Positions 16,860 through 26,335 of a DNA stretch of 64,000 bases are shown here, piece after piece. The notes under the pieces are model-generated. The model did no database searches, had not been told where the DNA came from, and worked only from the letters and a program-made list of their open reading frames with translations. The DNA comes from Melioribacteraceae bacterium. Lineage in GTDB: Bacteria > Bacteroidota > Ignavibacteria > Ignavibacteriales > Melioribacteraceae. Positions within the stretch are counted from its first letter, which is position 1; every line of letters begins with the position of its first letter. The position numbers and the translations under genes were made by a program. Location: assembly GCA_011525875.1 (NCBI GenBank), contig WYBN01000009.1, positions 186,001-250,000 on the forward strand, written 5' to 3'.

Positions 16860-18842
16860 TTATTTTATAAAAGCAAGTTTACGCGTTTCTGTAAACCCGC
16901 CGCTTTGTAATTTGTAAAAATAGATGCCGCTGGAAAATTTGGATGCGTCAAATTCAACCTCATAATTCCCCGGAGCTTTTACATCATTTACCAGCGTTTC
17001 AACTTCATTTCCAAGTATATCATAAATTCTTAGTAGAATGACTTGGTTTGCCCCTACAGGTATTGAATACTTTATTTTAGTAACAGGGTTAAAAGGGTTA
17101 GGATAATTTTGGGATAGGCTGAACTTTTGCGGAAGCGAAAAGTCATCCTCCACTCCTACAACGACCGTAGCAGTTTTCATTATCCAGTTCTCCGGATCAA
17201 AAATTATATTAAAAGGAGGGCTGTTAAGATTAACTATAAACTCTTGTTTCTGCTCATTATTAAATAATGTAACCAGAGTATCACTCGTTGAAGTGCGTAT
17301 CGAAAATTGCAGAGGCATGGTAAAAAATTTAGGATTGCTGTTTGTCTGTTGATTCACGAGAATCTTAACCTGGTAATCGTTGTCGCCAATTTGCGAAGAA
17401 CTCCATGTTATCGTATAGCGCGGATAGTTCTCGCCGTAAATCCAATCCTGGAAGAAATAATCTAGATCGAGGCCTGAAACTCTTTCGGCAATTCTCTGAA
17501 AGTCTTCGGTTTCCGCTACGCCGTACGCAAGTTCCGGATCGTTCGCATATTCATAAAGCACATCATAAAATGTTTCCGTTCCGAGAATTCCTCTTAACAT
17601 ATGTAGCACAACAGAACCTTTTGCATAGCTCCGGCTGCTGCTGAAGATTTGGGAAACCGAACTGATATTTTGAACATATATACTCCCGATTGCATTGGCA
17701 GCGATGCTCATTTTCGACTGAATAAAGCTTTGATATGCGGTCATTCCGCTTGAATGCTCGATATAAACTCCTTCAAGATAAGTTGCAAAGCCTTCGTTAA
17801 GCCAGATATGCCGCCAATCCTTGCAAGTTATTTTATCCCCGAACCACTGATGGGCTAACTCATGAGCGACTATGCCAGAATAGAAGGCTCCCATCGAAGA
17901 AACCGTTTGGTGTTCCATCCCGCCGCCCCAGCCGAATTCCGCATGTCCGTATTTTTCATTTATAAAGGGGTATAAACCAAATAAATCAGAAAACAATTCG
18001 AGCATATCTACGGTTCTGTTAAGATCTGTGCGCCTCTGATTATTTAGTTTTTCCGGATAGTTATAATGAAACAATGTCATTGTATCCAGCCCTTGATTAT
18101 AAACAAAATAATTTTCATAAATAGCATAGTTGGTAATTGCCATCGAGATTAAATATTGAGCTATGGGATAACGTGATTTCCACTTGAAAGTTTTTGTATT
18201 GTTGCCATTATCTATGATGTCTATTAAATTACCGTTAGAAACTGCATACATATCGGAGGCTACAGTAACCCACACATCTGCTGAATCGGCTTTATCAGCC
18301 GGAGTGTCTTTACACGGAAACCAATCGCTTGCGCCGTATGGCTCACTAAGCGTCCAGATAGCAGGAACGCCATTGTGAGAGCTAACCTCAAAGCTTCCGA
18401 AACCTGAAGAACCGGGGTTGCCCGAATAATAAATGTCAACGTCTATTTCTTCTCCTGCATCCAACGCATTGTTCAGATTTATTGAGAGTATCTCATTCGA
18501 ATGAGAAAACGTTGCGACATTATTTTTTGCGGTCACTTTAGAAACATTCATGCTGCTGTATAAGTCGAGATTGAATGAATTTAATCCGTCAACGAGACTT
18601 TTTGCTTTTACTGTTGTAACGCCGCTGACATTCGGTGCAGTTGTTTTAACAACGATATCAAGTTTGTAATAGGTTACATCAATGTTTGGATCGCCGGGAT
18701 AATTAATTTTCCCAAGCATCTCGGCTTTTTGATAACTTCTTATTTTCCCGTCAGCACAGATATGACTATAATCCTGAGAATTAATTGTCGAATAGAAAAA
18801 TACTAATAGCATTGTCGATAGAAATTGAATATTACGCAACAT
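16860..18842 (-). CDS. Secreted M1 family zinc aminopeptidase with T9SS sorting tail
   Basis: The 660-residue protein has a signal peptide (about 1-22) and the M1 N-terminal beta domain (about 45-230). The catalytic domain has the exopeptidase loop GGMEH (306-311) and zinc motif HELAHQW with His327, Glu328 and His331, plus Glu350 in NEGFATYLEG. It lacks the long C-terminal helical domain of PepN-type enzymes. Instead the enzyme ends in a CTD (QNYPNPFNPVTKI to TRKLAFIK, about 570-660), so it should act on peptides outside the outer membrane. The CTD is of the same subtype as that of the gene at 14623-16773. A TATCTTTT sequence about 35 bp upstream of the ATG is a possible promoter element. Confidence 0.9.
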   Translation of the reverse strand: MLRNIQFLSTMLLVFFYSTINSQDYSHICADGKIRSYQKAEMLGKINYPGDPNIDVTYYKLDIVVKTTAPNVSGVTTVKAKSLVDGLNSFNLDLYSSMNVSKVTAKNNVATFSHSNEILSINLNNALDAGEEIDVDIYYSGNPGSSGFGSFEVSSHNGVPAIWTLSEPYGASDWFPCKDTPADKADSADVWVTVASDMYAVSNGNLIDIIDNGNNTKTFKWKSRYPIAQYLISMAITNYAIYENYFVYNQGLDTMTLFHYNYPEKLNNQRRTDLNRTVDMLELFSDLFGLYPFINEKYGHAEFGWGGGMEHQTVSSMGAFYSGIVAHELAHQWFGDKITCKDWRHIWLNEGFATYLEGVYIEHSSGMTAYQSFIQSKMSIAANAIGSIYVQNISSVSQIFSSSRSYAKGSVVLHMLRGILGTETFYDVLYEYANDPELAYGVAETEDFQRIAERVSGLDLDYFFQDWIYGENYPRYTITWSSSQIGDNDYQVKILVNQQTNSNPKFFTMPLQFSIRTSTSDTLVTLFNNEQKQEFIVNLNSPPFNIIFDPENWIMKTATVVVGVEDDFSLPQKFSLSQNYPNPFNPVTKIKYSIPVGANQVILLRIYDILGNEVETLVNDVKAPGNYEVEFDASKFSSGIYFYKLQSGGFTETRKLAFIK

Positions 18843-18927
18843 AAGAGCCTGTAAATTTATTTTTGGTTGCGAAAAGATATTAAAATATGATCATATATTT
18901 CGGGTAAAATTTGAAGAACGGCGTATA

Positions 18928-18967
18928 AATAAAACGAGGCTGAAAGCGACGGTCGATATCAGCCTCG
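18928..18967 (-). terminator. Intrinsic terminator of the methylmalonyl-CoA decarboxylase operon
   Basis: Nine-bp arms (18935-18943 and 18959-18967, CGAGGCTGA and its complement) are followed on the minus strand by TTTTATTT. It lies 15 bp after the last gene of the operon. Confidence 0.85.
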
Positions 18968-18981
18968 GTGTAAATTTTTTA

Positions 18982-20127
18982 TCAGAGCAGATGAAGCAGA
19001 AATCCCATAAGTATGCCTGCGGCTACGGCAGAACCGATTACACCGGCAACATTCGGTGCCATAGCATGCATTAAAAGATAATTAGAAGGATCTTCCTTTA
19101 ATCCGAGGTGCTGCACTACCCGCGCACTGTCAGGCACTGCGGAAACTCCTGCGGCGCCAATCATCGGATTCAATTTATTGTCTCCTTTAAGAAACAAGTT
19201 CATTACTTTAGCAAAAATAACTCCGCCTGCTGTAGCAATCATAAAAGAGATGGCGCCGAGGACAAATATCAGTATTGATTGAGGCGTAAGGAAAGTAGTT
19301 GCCTGCGTTGAAGCCCCGACTGTCAACCCTAACAGAATTGTTACTATATCAATTAAAGATTTTGATGCAGTGTCTGCTAATCTTTTAGTTACACCAGATT
19401 CTTTTAATATATTTCCGAAAAACAACATTCCAAGCAAAGGCAGAGCGCCGGGCGAAATAAACGTAGTAAGTAATAAACCGACAACCGGGAAAATCATTTT
19501 TTCCAATTTTGAAACCGAGCGCGGCGGTTTCATTTTTATCTTTCGTTCATTTTTTGATGTTAGTAGTTTTATAACTGGCGGTTGAATTACAGGCACCAAT
19601 GCCATGTACGAATATGCTGCTATTGCAATAGGACCAATTAATTCGGGTGCAAGTTTTGAAGATAAGAAAATAGCTGTCGGGCCGTCTGCACCGCCAATAA
19701 TTCCAATTGCGGCGGACTGCTGTTGTGAAAATCCAAGAGCTAAAGAGGCTAAGAATGTTAAAAATATTCCCAACTGCGCGGCAGCTCCCAATAGCATTAA
19801 TTTAGGATTAGATAGAAGTGTGGAAAAATCGGTCATCGCACCTATCCCGAGAAAAATAAGCGGCGGATATATTCCTTTCAATACGCCAAAGTAAAGATAA
19901 TTCAAAACGCTTCCGTCTTCATATATTCCTAACTGCAATCCGACATTCTCGAGGAATGGAATATTCCCGATTAAAATTCCGAAACCGATCGGCACAAGGA
20001 GCAGGGGTTCATATTCTTTTTTAATGGCAAGGTATATAAAAATCAAACCTACCGTAATCATTAATAGATGCCCAACAGTAACGTTAGCGAAGCCTGTAAA
20101 TTCAAGGAATTGATATAAACCTTCCAT
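18982..20127 (-). CDS. mmdB: Sodium-pumping methylmalonyl-CoA (acyl-CoA) decarboxylase, beta subunit
   Basis: The 381-residue polytopic membrane protein belongs to the OadB/MmdB family. The conserved segments around the sodium/proton path are present: GGADGPTA with Asp148, and GAAGVSAVPDSAR near the C terminus. The subunit decarboxylates carboxybiotin and couples this to sodium export. The ATG overlaps the stop of the biotin carrier gene (TAATG), which points to translational coupling. With the carboxyltransferase, carrier and small membrane subunit next to it, the complex is more likely methylmalonyl-CoA decarboxylase than oxaloacetate decarboxylase. Confidence 0.93.
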   Translation of the reverse strand: MEGLYQFLEFTGFANVTVGHLLMITVGLIFIYLAIKKEYEPLLLVPIGFGILIGNIPFLENVGLQLGIYEDGSVLNYLYFGVLKGIYPPLIFLGIGAMTDFSTLLSNPKLMLLGAAAQLGIFLTFLASLALGFSQQQSAAIGIIGGADGPTAIFLSSKLAPELIGPIAIAAYSYMALVPVIQPPVIKLLTSKNERKIKMKPPRSVSKLEKMIFPVVGLLLTTFISPGALPLLGMLFFGNILKESGVTKRLADTASKSLIDIVTILLGLTVGASTQATTFLTPQSILIFVLGAISFMIATAGGVIFAKVMNLFLKGDNKLNPMIGAAGVSAVPDSARVVQHLGLKEDPSNYLLMHAMAPNVAGVIGSAVAAGILMGFLLHLL

Positions 20128-20570
20128 TACTCTCCTCCGACTTCAACCAAGGAATCGCCTTCAAGAACCGAGTCGCCCGCATTCACAAAGATTTTGGTGA
20201 TTGTCCCGTCAATATTGGTTTTAATATTGTTTTCCATTTTCATGGCTTCCATTATCAATATCAATCCGCCATTTTTAACAACATCGCCGACCTTGCACTT
20301 CATTTCCAGGATAGTCCCTGGCAGCGGAGCTTTGATTAATCCAGCTCCTTTTGGCGCCGATGGTTTACTGGTTCTTTTTGTATCGGCATCACCTGTGGGG
20401 GTTGTCTGTGTTCTTATTAATATCGGCGTCTTGGTTGATTTCTTCACTGTCTGGTGAATATCAACCTCATATCTGGACCCATTAACTTCAACTTCGGCTT
20501 TGTCGTCTTCGATACTCAGAATATCAACCTCGTAATTATTTCCACGAATTGTAAGCTTGTATTTTTTCAT
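20127..20570 (-). CDS. mmdC: Biotin carboxyl carrier subunit of the decarboxylase
   Basis: The 147-residue protein has an N-terminal beta region, a Thr/Pro/Lys-rich flexible linker (about 41-78) and a C-terminal biotinyl domain. The biotinylation motif EAMKMEN places the modified lysine at Lys111. It shuttles the carboxyl group from the carboxyltransferase to the membrane beta subunit. Its stop overlaps the ATG of the beta-subunit gene, and it follows the small membrane subunit by 16 bp, so all subunits should be made together. Confidence 0.92.
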   Translation of the reverse strand: MKKYKLTIRGNNYEVDILSIEDDKAEVEVNGSRYEVDIHQTVKKSTKTPILIRTQTTPTGDADTKRTSKPSAPKGAGLIKAPLPGTILEMKCKVGDVVKNGGLILIMEAMKMENNIKTNIDGTITKIFVNAGDSVLEGDSLVEVGGE

Positions 20571-20586
20571 CTGATAACCCTAAATT

Positions 20587-20946
20587 TTATCTTTTTGGAT
20601 ATTGTCTTAATCCGTATAGTTTTGAACTCCATGGCGAATACGGCTTTTTTACTCTTTCAATTGTAAGCACTGTGTTTTCAAAATCGTGTATTTCGGCAAA
20701 ATGAAGATGAATGGCAGCTGAAATCGCAGCGATAATTTCACCAGATACTTCCAACTCATCGCCGCTCTTTATCTTTTCGCCTTTCGCCTGCAGTCTTTTG
20801 CTTTGTCTGCTGACTAAGAATTTTGTTAAATAATTGATAAATAAAAACAGGAGAGTCAGCGAAATAAAAACAACTATATATCCGACGATTGTAATAAGTA
20901 TACCATCGCCCTCAATGATTTTCGTAAGATTTATATTATCGAGCAT
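20587..20946 (-). CDS. mmdD: Small membrane (OadG/delta-type) subunit of the decarboxylase
   Basis: The 119-residue protein has one N-terminal transmembrane helix (about 16-42), then a charged region and a cytoplasmic segment with SGEIIAAISAAIHLH, typical of OadG-family subunits. A basic C-terminal tail (KKPYSPWSSK) follows. In the family this subunit anchors the carboxyltransferase and carrier to the beta subunit. The assignment rests on size, topology and its place between carboxyltransferase and carrier genes. Confidence 0.85.
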   Translation of the reverse strand: MLDNINLTKIIEGDGILITIVGYIVVFISLTLLFLFINYLTKFLVSRQSKRLQAKGEKIKSGDELEVSGEIIAAISAAIHLHFAEIHDFENTVLTIERVKKPYSPWSSKLYGLRQYPKR

Positions 20947-20958
20947 AGTCAGTTCCTC

Positions 20959-22518
20959 TTACAACGGAAGGTTTGAATGTTTCTTCGGCGGATTGTAATC
21001 TTTCTTAGTAGAAAGCATTTGCAGGGCTCTAATAATTCTGAATCTTGAATTCCGCGGTTCAATAACGTCGTCAATATATCCAAACTTAGCCGCTACGTAT
21101 GGATTGGCAAATTTTTCTTTATACTCGTGTTCTTTTTCCAAAACAAATTTTGCGCGTTCTTCTGAATCTTCAATTGCCCGCAGTTCTTTTGCGTGAAGAA
21201 CCTCAATAGCACCCTTGGGGCCCATAACGGCAATTTCTGCCATTGGCCAGGCGTAATTAATATCACCGCGCAAATGTTTTGAACTCATCACATCATAAGC
21301 GCCGCCGTAAGCTTTACGGAGAATGATTGTTACTTTCGGAACCGTTGCCTCACCGTATGCGTATAGAAGTTTGGCTCCGTGAAGAATTATTCCTCCGTAT
21401 TCTTGTGCAGTTCCTGGAAGAAAACCTGGTACGTCAACCAGAGTTACTATAGGTATATTAAATGCATCGCAGAAACGCACAAACCTTGCAGCTTTTCTGG
21501 ATGCGTTTATGTCGAGAACGCCGGCCAAATAGTTTGGCTGATTTGCAACAATTCCAACGGGTTGACCGTTAAACTTCGCATAGCCGGTAATAATATTCGG
21601 CGCATAATTCCTCTGTACTTCTAAAAATTCGTTAAAGTCAACAATAGCATGAATAACATCTTTTACATCATAAGGTTTATTTGGATTTTCCGGGATAATT
21701 TCATTCAGAGAATCTTCCAGTCTATTAATAGGGTCGTCGCAAATAGTTACAATCGGGTCTTCCATATTATTTTGAGGAAGATATGTAAGCAGCTTTCTAA
21801 TAATCATTATACCTTCTTTTTCATTTTCAACCATGAAGTGTGCAACCCCGGACTTGATTGTATGGACAGAAGCTCCGCCGAGCTCTTCTTCGGTAACAAC
21901 TTCGCCTGTGACAGTTTTTACAACTTTAGGACCCGTAACAAACATATAACTTGTGCCTTTAGACATAATCGTAAAATCAGTTAATGCAGGGGAATAAACA
22001 GCGCCTCCGGCACAAGGACCGAAAATAGCGGATATTTGCGGAACAACTCCAGATGCCATTATATTCCTTTGAAAAATATCGGCATAACCGCCTAAGCTTT
22101 TTACTCCTTCCTGAATTCTTGCCCCGCCGCTGTCGTTAAAACCTATAATGGGCGCGCCGACCTTCATTGCCTGATCCATCACTTTACAAATCTTTTGAGC
22201 ATACATCTCGGAAAGCGATCCGCCAAAAACAGTGAAGTCTTGCGAGAACACATAAACCAGACGCCCGTCAACAGTGCCATAACCAGTTATAACTCCGTCG
22301 GAAAGATAAGTTTGTTTCTCCAAACCGAAATCCACGCTTCGATGGGTAACGAACATATCAAATTCTTCAAAGCTTCCTTCGTCCAGCAGCATCTCAATTC
22401 TTTCCCTTGCAGTATATTTTCCTTTTTGGTGCTGGGCTTCAATTCTCTCAATTCCGCCGCCAAGTCTGGCTTTTGCCCGCATATCCATCAACTCTTTTAT
22501 CTTATCTTTAATTGGCAT
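20959..22518 (-). CDS. mmdA: Methylmalonyl-CoA decarboxylase / propionyl-CoA carboxylase carboxyltransferase subunit
   Basis: The 519-residue protein has the full two-lobe carboxyltransferase fold of the PccB/MmdA family. [13 protein letters not shown] and [12 protein letters not shown] form the N-lobe oxyanion and CoA-binding parts, and VDVPGFLPG with [11 protein letters not shown] are the C-lobe equivalents. It transfers the carboxyl group between methylmalonyl-CoA and biotin in the cytoplasm. Because membrane subunits follow directly and no biotin carboxylase is present, the decarboxylating, sodium-pumping direction is favoured. AGGAT just upstream of the ATG can serve as ribosome-binding site. 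Confidence 0.94.
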   Translation of the reverse strand: MPIKDKIKELMDMRAKARLGGGIERIEAQHQKGKYTARERIEMLLDEGSFEEFDMFVTHRSVDFGLEKQTYLSDGVITGYGTVDGRLVYVFSQDFTVFGGSLSEMYAQKICKVMDQAMKVGAPIIGFNDSGGARIQEGVKSLGGYADIFQRNIMASGVVPQISAIFGPCAGGAVYSPALTDFTIMSKGTSYMFVTGPKVVKTVTGEVVTEEELGGASVHTIKSGVAHFMVENEKEGIMIIRKLLTYLPQNNMEDPIVTICDDPINRLEDSLNEIIPENPNKPYDVKDVIHAIVDFNEFLEVQRNYAPNIITGYAKFNGQPVGIVANQPNYLAGVLDINASRKAARFVRFCDAFNIPIVTLVDVPGFLPGTAQEYGGIILHGAKLLYAYGEATVPKVTIILRKAYGGAYDVMSSKHLRGDINYAWPMAEIAVMGPKGAIEVLHAKELRAIEDSEERAKFVLEKEHEYKEKFANPYVAAKFGYIDDVIEPRNSRFRIIRALQMLSTKKDYNPPKKHSNLPL

Positions 22519-22654
22519 TTATCCTCCATGTAAAACGCGAAAAACACTTTCAATGTTTTTCACGGCTGTTAAAAAAAATATATTCTTCTAAGGTAAAATT
22601 AGTATGGTTTCCATATTATAAATAAAGCAATAAACTTTTTAATTGAATTACTTG

Positions 22655-23059
22655 TCAAGGTTTCTCACAAAGCTCCGTTAGTACGCCGCAAGTTGATTTT
22701 GGGTGAAGGAATGCTATATTCAATCCTTCCGCTCCCGCCCTGGGATGTTTGTCAATCAATTGAACGCCATTTGATTCGGCTTCTTTAAGTGAATCTGCAA
22801 GGCTCTTGACCGCGAAAGCTATATGATGAATTCCTTCTCCTTTTTTTTCAATGAATTTCCCAACCGGACCATCTGGTTCAGTCGATTCTAACAGTTCAAT
22901 TTTTGTCTGACCTACCATAAAAAAAGCCGTTCTCACCTTCTGGTCTTTTACTTCTTCGATTGAGTAACATTTGAAACCCAACACTTCCTCGTAAAATTTT
23001 ATTGATTCGTTCAAGTTTTTTACGGCTATACCAATGTGTTCTATGTGGCTAATATTCAT
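22655..23059 (-). CDS. mce: Methylmalonyl-CoA epimerase
   Basis: The 134-residue protein is a vicinal oxygen chelate (glyoxalase-fold) enzyme. Its two betaalphabeta-betabetabeta modules contain HIEHIGIAVKNL at the N terminus and GEGIHHIAFAV in the middle, with metal-binding His and Glu residues as in known epimerases. It interconverts (R)- and (S)-methylmalonyl-CoA, linking the mutase product to the decarboxylase encoded by the next four genes. It is 136 bp upstream of the carboxyltransferase gene and is likely the first gene of the operon. The mutase itself is not in the window. Confidence 0.93.
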   Translation of the reverse strand: MNISHIEHIGIAVKNLNESIKFYEEVLGFKCYSIEEVKDQKVRTAFFMVGQTKIELLESTEPDGPVGKFIEKKGEGIHHIAFAVKSLADSLKEAESNGVQLIDKHPRAGAEGLNIAFLHPKSTCGVLTELCEKP

Positions 23060-23308
23060 AACAGACTCTTAATATTATTTTGATTTATCGTTGTTAAACA
23101 ATATATGTGCCGAACGAGATTATTCCACAAACCATAAAAGTTAACAAAAAGTGCATTAAATATACGAGTATTTTGCCGGAGCGTAAACTGCTTTTCTCAT
23201 AAGTTAGAATACAAATTACTAAAATTGAACTCCGAAAAAAATAATTATAAACTTGACAAATATAGCACGGAGGCGTATTTTTTGAACTCAAATTTTGAAC
23301 AACTGTAT

Positions 23309-23380
23309 TCCGCGTTAGCTCAATGGTAGAGCATGCGGCTGTTAACCGCAGGGCTGTAGGTTCGAGTCCTACACGCGGAG
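23309..23380 (+). tRNA. tRNA-Asn (GTT)
   Basis: The 72-nt cloverleaf has a 7-bp acceptor stem (TCCGCGT with ACGCGGA), D arm GCTC/GAGC, anticodon stem TGCGG/CCGCA with loop CTGTTAA (anticodon GTT), and T arm GTAGG-TTCGAGT-CCTAC. The discriminator is G, as usual for tRNA-Asn. CCA is not encoded. A TTGACA-like sequence (23253) and TATTTTTTG (23276-23284) lie upstream at promoter distance. Confidence 0.97.
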
Positions 23381-23381
23381 C

Positions 23382-23408
23382 AAAAGGGCGGATTTAGTCC
23401 CTTTTATG
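23382..23408 (+). terminator. Terminator of tRNA-Asn
   Basis: AAAAGGG (23382-23388) pairs with CCCTTTT (23399-23405) directly after the tRNA. The second arm supplies the T run. Confidence 0.7.
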
Positions 23409-23518
23409 TTATGAACTTGAGCAGTATCCGGTTGTTGATTAAAAGATTAACAAGATGTTTTGCGGTGCTCTGTTCGTTTTAATTAACTTATCCAATATTA
23501 ATTAAGGGGCATCGTAAG

Positions 23519-23731
23519 ATGGCTGACAAAGTAAAAGGAACCGTTAAATGGTTCAATAGCACAAAGGGCTATGGATTCATTTCCCGCGAAGACGGCGAAG
23601 ATGTATTTGTTCACTTCCAATCTATCATTGCCGATGGTTACAAAACCTTGAAAGAAGGACAGCAAGTTGAATTCGTTGTCGCCCAGGGAGAAAAAGGTTT
23701 ACAAGCTCAAGAAGTAAAAATTTTAGGCTAA
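23519..23731 (+). CDS. Cold-shock domain protein (CspA family)
   Basis: The 70-residue single OB-fold protein has RNP1 KGYGFI and RNP2 VFVHF preceded by GTVKWFN. It binds single-stranded nucleic acid and acts as an RNA chaperone. A leader of more than 100 nt separates it from the tRNA terminator, in line with the long leaders of many csp genes. AAGGGGC upstream of the ATG is the likely ribosome-binding site. It is monocistronic, with its own terminator. Confidence 0.95.
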   Translation: MADKVKGTVKWFNSTKGYGFISREDGEDVFVHFQSIIADGYKTLKEGQQVEFVVAQGEKGLQAQEVKILG

Positions 23732-23748
23732 TCAAACGAAATTTTTTC

Positions 23749-23777
23749 AAGGCGGTCGTTATTGACCGCCTTTTTTA
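23749..23777 (+). terminator. Intrinsic terminator of the cold-shock gene
   Basis: AAGGCGGTC (23749-23757) and GACCGCCTT (23764-23772) form a 9-bp stem with a 6-nt loop followed by a T run. Confidence 0.93.
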
Positions 23778-23813
23778 TTTTAAAGTGTTTTCTAATGCTC
23801 AATTAATTTCTTA

Positions 23814-24947
23814 ATGAAAAATTTCATTTCTTTTCTGCTGCTTTATTCAACTATAATGTTTATTAATAATTATGCTTCAGATAAATTCTATTTCATAATC
23901 AGAGTCGATGATATTATGTCAAGAAACACTTCATATCAGCCAAGGAGTATAGTTCCATTCCTCGAAGCAATTGAAAAAAGAAATGCTAGAATAACGTGGC
24001 TTGTAATCCCGCACAGACTTACCGAAGATGTGAATAAAAATGGAATATTGAAAAATGAATTGATTGAATCTGTAAACAGAGGGCACGAGATTGGACAACA
24101 CGGCTATAATCACATTTGCAGCAAGTGCGGACATTCAAGTCACGAGATGTACTGCACAACATTCAATTACCCTTTCAGCAATTACGAACAGACTAAAATA
24201 GTAAACGAAGGTCTTGAAATACTTTATGACTCTTTAGGAATTATTCCTAAATTATTTGTTTCACCCGGACATAACGAAGATGATATGACCTATCGGGTCT
24301 TGTCGGAAACAGGGTTTGATTTTATATCAACGACTAATGTGAATAAATCATACTTATATGAAAATCTTTTCAATCTCGCTGCTCATCGAGAATTCACGTG
24401 GGCATTAACAAACGCAAACTATAAAAATAATTTGAATGCAGCACTTTCAGACATTAAAATCAAGAAAGAAAATGACGGGTATTATTGCCTGTTACTACAC
24501 GATCCATTTATACGTTCGGGATATGAGAGTGGAATTGTAATAAATTGGATGGGAGAACTCCTCGATTCTTTGAACTCAACTTACAGCGGAGAGATTACCT
24601 ATGTTACTTTAAGTTCTGCAGCAGAAAAATTTCTTCATCCGACTTCCTTTGAAAGGGAATCCCCCAAAACTGCTTATACTTCTCAACTTCGTAATTATCC
24701 CAATCCGTTCAACACATCAACAATAATCGAATTCCAAATTCCGGCTGCGGATTTCGTAATCATAGAAATATTCGATATTCTAGGAAGGGAGGTTGCAAAG
24801 TTATTGAACAGCCCGATGCAAGCTGGTAAACATAAAATTGAATTTAGCGGGAATGACGATAGGAAAAAACTTTCAAGCGGTATTTACCTCTGCAGACTGA
24901 AGACCTCCCGGCAAATTATCACATATAAAATGATTCTAATGGAGTAG
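23814..24947 (+). CDS. Secreted polysaccharide-deacetylase-like protein with T9SS sorting tail
   Basis: The 377-residue protein has a signal peptide (about 1-21) and a NodB/DUF2334-like deacetylase fold. Metal-site candidates are the Asp pair in IRVDDIMS, the His pair in HEIGQHGYNH, and a PGHNEDD segment; the C-terminal LLLHDPF His may complete the site. A cysteine cluster (CSKCGHSSHEMYC) inside the domain is unusual. The CTD starts LRNYPNPFNTST (about 296) and ends KMILME, weaker at its end than the other tails. It probably removes acetyl groups from an extracellular or cell-wall glycan; the substrate is unknown. It ends 5 bp from the convergent hslU stop. Confidence 0.78.
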   Translation: MKNFISFLLLYSTIMFINNYASDKFYFIIRVDDIMSRNTSYQPRSIVPFLEAIEKRNARITWLVIPHRLTEDVNKNGILKNELIESVNRGHEIGQHGYNHICSKCGHSSHEMYCTTFNYPFSNYEQTKIVNEGLEILYDSLGIIPKLFVSPGHNEDDMTYRVLSETGFDFISTTNVNKSYLYENLFNLAAHREFTWALTNANYKNNLNAALSDIKIKKENDGYYCLLLHDPFIRSGYESGIVINWMGELLDSLNSTYSGEITYVTLSSAAEKFLHPTSFERESPKTAYTSQLRNYPNPFNTSTIIEFQIPAADFVIIEIFDILGREVAKLLNSPMQAGKHKIEFSGNDDRKKLSSGIYLCRLKTSRQIITYKMILME

Positions 24948-24952
24948 TCTGA

Positions 24953-26332
24953 TTAAAGAATATACTTGCTCAAGTCTCTGTTCTTCACAATTTTATCAAG
25001 CCGTTCGCCCACCAGTTCCCTCGTGATGGTTATTTCCTCGGAAGGAATACTGTCCGGGACATCAAACAAAATATCTTCTAATAGAGTTGTTAAAATAGTA
25101 TGTAGTCTTCTTGCGCCGATATTTTCAACTTCTTCGTTAACAAGAGCAGCTATTTTAGCCACTTCCCTGATGGCTTCATTGGTAAAACTTATTTTAACTC
25201 CCTCAGTATTAAGTAATGCTGTATACTGCTTAAGCAAAGCATTATTCGGGATTGTGAGTATTTTTATAAAATCTTCTTCGGTCAGGCTTTTAAGTTCAAC
25301 CCTTATAGGAAATCTGCCCTGAAGTTCCGGAATTAAATCCGATGGTTTTGCAACGTGAAAAGCGCCTGCAGCAATAAACAAAACATGGTCGGTTTTCACC
25401 GCGCCGTATTTTGTGTTAACTGTCGAACCTTCAACTATTGGAAGTAAATCTCTCTGGACGCCCTCTCTTGATACATCGGGTCCGTGCCCTTTTCCCGAAC
25501 CGGCAACCTTATCAATTTCATCGATGAAAATTATTCCGGTCTCCTGTACGCGTTGAATGGCTTCTTTTTGAACGGCTTCCATGTCAATTAATTTTTGAGC
25601 TTCTTCTTGAGAGATAATAACTTTTGCTTCTTTGATTGTGGTTTTTCGTTTCTTTTTCTTTTTAGGGATCATACTGCTCATAAGTTCCTGAATGTTTATA
25701 CCCATATCATCCATGCCAATAGGGCCCATAACCTGCATGCCTATTTGTGAAACCTGCACATCGAACTCAATCATTTTATCATCCATCTCTCCATTTCTAA
25801 GTTTTTCTCTCATCCACTCACGAGTTTTTTCATTCTGAAATAATTCGTTGTTCTCGTCTTCAGCCGAAAGCTTATTCGGCTTTCTGACAGGCGGAATAAG
25901 TATATCAAGTATTTTCTCTTCTGCAATTTTATCCGCTTTGCTTTGAACCACAATTGCTTTTTCGGATTTAACCATTTGCACAGCTATTTCTGTCAGATCC
26001 CGCACCATTGATTCGACATCTCTTCCGACATAGCCTACCTCTGTAAATTTAGATGCTTCCACTTTTATGAACGGAGCATCAGCGAGTTTTGCAAGTCTTC
26101 TTGCAATTTCCGTTTTACCTACTCCTGTCGGTCCAATTAAAATAATATTATTTGGTACAATCTCTTCCTTAATATCTTCGGATACTTGTTGTCTTCGCCA
26201 TCTATTACGAAGAGCAATTGCCACTGCTCTCTTTGCATCAGTCTGACCAATAATATAATAGTCTAATTCTTTTACTGTTTGTCTTGGAGTAAGATTTTTC
26301 ATCTTATCGTTTTTTGACCTGCCGTTTTTCAT
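24953..26332 (-). CDS. hslU: ATP-dependent protease ATPase subunit HslU
   Basis: The 459-residue AAA+ unfoldase has Walker A GPTGVGKT (67-74), Walker B IIFIDEID (about 267-275), the sensor region [10 protein letters not shown] and the C-terminal SKYIL that docks into HslV. A charged I domain with KKKKKRK lies in the middle. It unfolds proteins for the HslV chamber. Two starts are possible: the one used here, 3 bp after hslV, and an internal ATG at 26302 that matches the usual HslU N terminus ([10 protein letters not shown]). It is the last gene of a six-gene minus-strand operon. Confidence 0.97.
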   Translation of the reverse strand: MKNGRSKNDKMKNLTPRQTVKELDYYIIGQTDAKRAVAIALRNRWRRQQVSEDIKEEIVPNNIILIGPTGVGKTEIARRLAKLADAPFIKVEASKFTEVGYVGRDVESMVRDLTEIAVQMVKSEKAIVVQSKADKIAEEKILDILIPPVRKPNKLSAEDENNELFQNEKTREWMREKLRNGEMDDKMIEFDVQVSQIGMQVMGPIGMDDMGINIQELMSSMIPKKKKKRKTTIKEAKVIISQEEAQKLIDMEAVQKEAIQRVQETGIIFIDEIDKVAGSGKGHGPDVSREGVQRDLLPIVEGSTVNTKYGAVKTDHVLFIAAGAFHVAKPSDLIPELQGRFPIRVELKSLTEEDFIKILTIPNNALLKQYTALLNTEGVKISFTNEAIREVAKIAALVNEEVENIGARRLHTILTTLLEDILFDVPDSIPSEEITITRELVGERLDKIVKNRDLSKYIL

Positions 26333-26335
26333 TCT

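Noticed and set aside
23094..23291. 65-residue hydrophobic ORF upstream of the epimerase gene
   Set aside because: It starts with TTG without a ribosome-binding site, overlaps the tRNA promoter region and has no recognisable domain.
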